From the NCBI RefSeq assembly GCF_020991365.1, contig NZ_JAJLRA010000005.1, forward strand, positions 1-64,000: a stretch of 64,000 nucleotides of DNA, read 5' to 3'. Below are positions 61,671-64,000 of the stretch, in pieces. Each line of letters opens with the position of its first letter. The stretch's first letter is position 1. The position numbers and the translations under genes are program-made. This stretch comes from Streptacidiphilus sp. ASG 303. GTDB taxonomy: Bacteria > Actinomycetota > Actinomycetes > Streptomycetales > Streptomycetaceae. A model generated the notes under the pieces. It was not told the origin of the DNA. It made no database searches and saw nothing but the letters and a program-made list of their open reading frames with translations.

Positions 61671-64000
61671 ACGGTCCCACCCCGTCCGGGGACCCCGCCC
61701 TCGCGCGGGGCCCCCGCCCGGCGGCCGGCCGGGGCGCGGCGGCCGCCCCGGTCCCGGCCGGCCCCGGCCGGGACCACCCCGGACAGCACGCCCCCGGACA
61801 GCACGCCCCCGGCCCGGACGCGCCCGGCACCCCCCGCCCGCCGGACACCCCCGGCGTCCCCGGCCCCCTCGGCGCCCCCGACCCCCTCGGCGCCCTCGGG
61901 CAGGAGGCCCGCGACGCCGTCGGCCGCTTCGCCGCCGTGTGGTGCCGCGCCCTCTACCCGGTGTCCACCACCTCGCTCAGCCGCGCCGAGCTCCAGGCCT
62001 ACCTGGAGCCGCTGGCCGCGCGCCTGCACGCCCTGCTCTCCGCCCGCCCCTTCCACCCCTGGCCGGCCCGCGAGGTCGGGGCCGCCCTGGTCCGCGCCCA
62101 CTGCACGGACCCGCAGGCGCTCGCACAGAGCCTCGACGTCATCGAGTCCTACCTGCTGCTGTACTGCCCGACCGGCCTCGGCGGCGAGCCCGGCACCGCC
62201 CGCAGCCGCCTCACCCGCCTCCAGCACCACCTCGCGGCCGGCTACGCCCGCGAGCTGCGGGAGCGGGCGCTGGGCGAGCAGGAGGCCATCTCCCGGGCCG
62301 CGCTCACCGCGCAGGTCCGCGCCGAGCAGGCGCTGCGCGCCAGCGAGGCCCGCTTCCAGGCCCTCTTCCGCGACTCGGCGATCGGCATCGGCATCGCCGA
62401 CCTCCAGGGCCGCATCACCGACGTCAACGGCGCCCTCGCCCGCATGCTGGCGGCCAGCCCCGAGGACCTCACCCAGCTCAACGTCAACGACTTCGTCCAC
62501 CCCGACGACACCGACGGCGTGTGGGAGCTGTACCGGGACTCGGTGCGCGGCGACCGCGACCACTTCCGCGCCGAGAAGCCCTACTTCCGGCAGGACGGCT
62601 CCGTCGTCTGGACCGACCTCACCGTCTCCCTCATCCGCGACGACCGGGGCCTGCCGCAGTACCAGGTGGCGATGATGGAGGACATCACCGAGCGCCGCAT
62701 GCTGCACGACCGGCTCCACCACCAGGCCACCCACGACCCGCTCACCGGACTGCCCAACCGGACGCTCTTCCTGGAGCGGCTGAACACCGCCCTGGCGCCG
62801 GGCTCCCCCGTCCGCAGCGTGGGCGTCTGCTACCTGGACCTCGACGGCTTCAAGGCCGTCAACGACAGCCTGGGCCACCGCGCGGGCGACCAGCTCCTCA
62901 CCGCCGTCGCCGAGCGGTTCCGCCGCTGCGTGGACGGCCCGGGCCGGACCGTCGCCCGCATGGGCGGCGACGAGTTCACCGTCCTCGTCCCCGACCCGGA
63001 CGGCGAGGAGGAGATGGTGGCCCTGGCGCGGCGGCTCACCGGCTGCCTCGCCGACCCCGTCGACGTCGCGGGCCGCCCCCTCTCCCCCACCGTCGGCGCG
63101 GGCGTCATCGTCTGCGCGGCCGGCGCGCTGGAGCCCGCCGAGGTGGTGCAGGCCGCCGACATCGCGCTGCTGCGGGCCAAGGCGGAGGGCGCCGGCCGCT
63201 GGGCCCTGTACGACGCCGACAGCCACGCCCGGGAGATCGCCCGCTCCACCCTCTGCACCCACCTGCCGCTGGCCCTGGAGCGCGGCGAGTTCTTCCTGGA
63301 GTACCAGCCGCTGGTCTCGCTCGCCGACGGGGCCGTGGTGGGCGCCGAGGCCCTGGTGCGGTGGCGGCACCCGCAGCACGGCACCCTCGGCCCCGACAGC
63401 TTCGTGCCGCTGGCCGAGCAGACCGGGCTGATCGTGCCGCTGGGCCGCTGGGTGCTGGAGACCGCCTGCCGGCAGGCCCGTGCCTGGCAGCGGGCGCTGC
63501 CCGGCACGCCGCTGCGCATCAACGTCAACCTGGCGCCGCAGCAGGCGCGTTCGCCCGAGCTGGTGCACGACGTGCTGCGGATCCTCAAGGAGGCCGGGCT
63601 GGAGCCGGAGGCGCTCTGCCTGGAGGTCACCGAGAACGCGCTGATCGGCGCCGACGACCAGGCCCTGCACGCCCTGCGCCGCCTCACCGACCACGGCGTC
63701 GCCGTCGCCCTGGACGACTTCGGCACCGGCTACTCCAACTTCTCCCACCTGCGGCGGCTGCCGGTCCACGGCCTCAAGATCGACCGGTCGCTCGTCGGCG
63801 ACCTCGCCGGCCCCGGGGTGCCCGACCCGACGGCCGAGAAGATCCTCACCGCCCTGGTCTCCCTGGCCCGGGCGCTGGGCCTCACCGTGACGGCGGAGGG
63901 CGTCGAGACGGCGGAGCAGGCGGACCGGCTGCGCAGCCTGGGCTGCGACACCGCCCAGGGCTGGCTCTACGGCCGGCCGGGGTCCGCCGAGGCGTTCCCC
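61667..64000 (+). CDS. PAS-GGDEF-EAL cyclic-di-GMP protein, cut by the window edge
   Basis: At least 778 residues, without a stop inside the window. After a proline-rich lead (about 60 residues) and a helical domain, a PAS domain (about 225 to 350, SEARFQALFRDSAIGIGIAD) leads to a diguanylate cyclase domain with intact MGGDEF at 433 to 437 and a phosphodiesterase domain with EAL at 561 to 563 and DDFGTGYSNFSHLR later. Both active-site signatures are kept, so it may make and break c-di-GMP, which controls development in Streptomyces (compare RmdA/RmdB). The GTG overlaps the methyltransferase stop. Confidence 0.92.
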   Translation, partial: MNGPTPSGDPALARGPRPAAGRGAAAAPVPAGPGRDHPGQHAPGQHAPGPDAPGTPRPPDTPGVPGPLGAPDPLGALGQEARDAVGRFAAVWCRALYPVSTTSLSRAELQAYLEPLAARLHALLSARPFHPWPAREVGAALVRAHCTDPQALAQSLDVIESYLLLYCPTGLGGEPGTARSRLTRLQHHLAAGYARELRERALGEQEAISRAALTAQVRAEQALRASEARFQALFRDSAIGIGIADLQGRITDVNGALARMLAASPEDLTQLNVNDFVHPDDTDGVWELYRDSVRGDRDHFRAEKPYFRQDGSVVWTDLTVSLIRDDRGLPQYQVAMMEDITERRMLHDRLHHQATHDPLTGLPNRTLFLERLNTALAPGSPVRSVGVCYLDLDGFKAVNDSLGHRAGDQLLTAVAERFRRCVDGPGRTVARMGGDEFTVLVPDPDGEEEMVALARRLTGCLADPVDVAGRPLSPTVGAGVIVCAAGALEPAEVVQAADIALLRAKAEGAGRWALYDADSHAREIARSTLCTHLPLALERGEFFLEYQPLVSLADGAVVGAEALVRWRHPQHGTLGPDSFVPLAEQTGLIVPLGRWVLETACRQARAWQRALPGTPLRINVNLAPQQARSPELVHDVLRILKEAGLEPEALCLEVTENALIGADDQALHALRRLTDHGVAVALDDFGTGYSNFSHLRRLPVHGLKIDRSLVGDLAGPGVPDPTAEKILTALVSLARALGLTVTAEGVETAEQADRLRSLGCDTAQGWLYGRPGSAEAFP

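Overview
The window is chromosomal DNA of a very GC-rich actinomycete, almost certainly a Streptomyces. GTG and TTG starts are common, genes are tightly coupled through GTGA and ATGA overlaps, and there are a geosmin synthase, a KstR-like TetR regulator, SCO2322-type genes and a class A RNase P RNA with a typical streptomycete neighbourhood (YaaA, RNase H/phosphatase, zinc-ribbon coiled coil, Nif3-like protein).

Positions 1 to about 8.2 kb are a worn accessory region. It holds the end of an IS5-type transposase, a PD-(D/E)XK nuclease-like protein with a small partner, a small membrane-anchored protein, a broken IS5-family transposase, an IS3-family tail fused onto a truncated UvrD-like helicase, a solitary DNA methyltransferase, scraps of what may be transfer genes, a prolyl-tRNA synthetase that looks like a divergent second copy, and the C-terminal scrap of a tyrosine integrase beside the RNase P RNA terminator.

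From 8.2 to 37.7 kb the chromosome looks ordinary. It carries rnpB, a lipoprotein, a MarR/MFS pair, a FAD oxidoreductase, the yaaA/RNase H/zinc-ribbon/Nif3 block, a coupled membrane protein/TPR/TPR-AAA+ operon, an S9 peptidase followed by a 71-residue peptide gene, a secreted I36-type inhibitor behind a strong promoter with an inverted repeat, a CU044_5270-type protein without its sigma factor, an alcohol dehydrogenase, cell-envelope genes including an amidase, and a glycosyltransferase/methyltransferase/terpene-cyclase-fold operon divergent from a KstR-like regulator with an exact KstR-type operator between them.

From 37.8 to 44.2 kb lies the most interesting unit. A cobalamin riboswitch precedes five overlapping genes: two signal-peptide, membrane-anchored surface proteins (one an alpha/alpha-barrel protein, one of the SCO2322 family) and a complete ECF transporter (T component, fused double ATPase, S component). 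I read this as a vitamin B12 or corrinoid uptake system whose two surface proteins may together mimic the two domains of animal intrinsic factor and transcobalamin.

From 44.4 kb to the end there are a paralogous pair of FVD-motif proteins, a small monooxygenase, a kinase, methyltransferases, a DHA2-type exporter with a fused winged-helix-like tail, a zinc-ribbon/peptidoglycan-binding protein, a GDT1-type manganese/calcium transporter behind a yybP-ykoY (Mn2+) riboswitch, a FetB-like permease, geosmin synthase, a sugar epimerase-like gene, a secreted M4 metalloprotease, a DUF574-type methyltransferase, and a PAS-GGDEF-EAL cyclic-di-GMP protein that runs off the right edge. No tRNA, CRISPR array or replication origin was seen.
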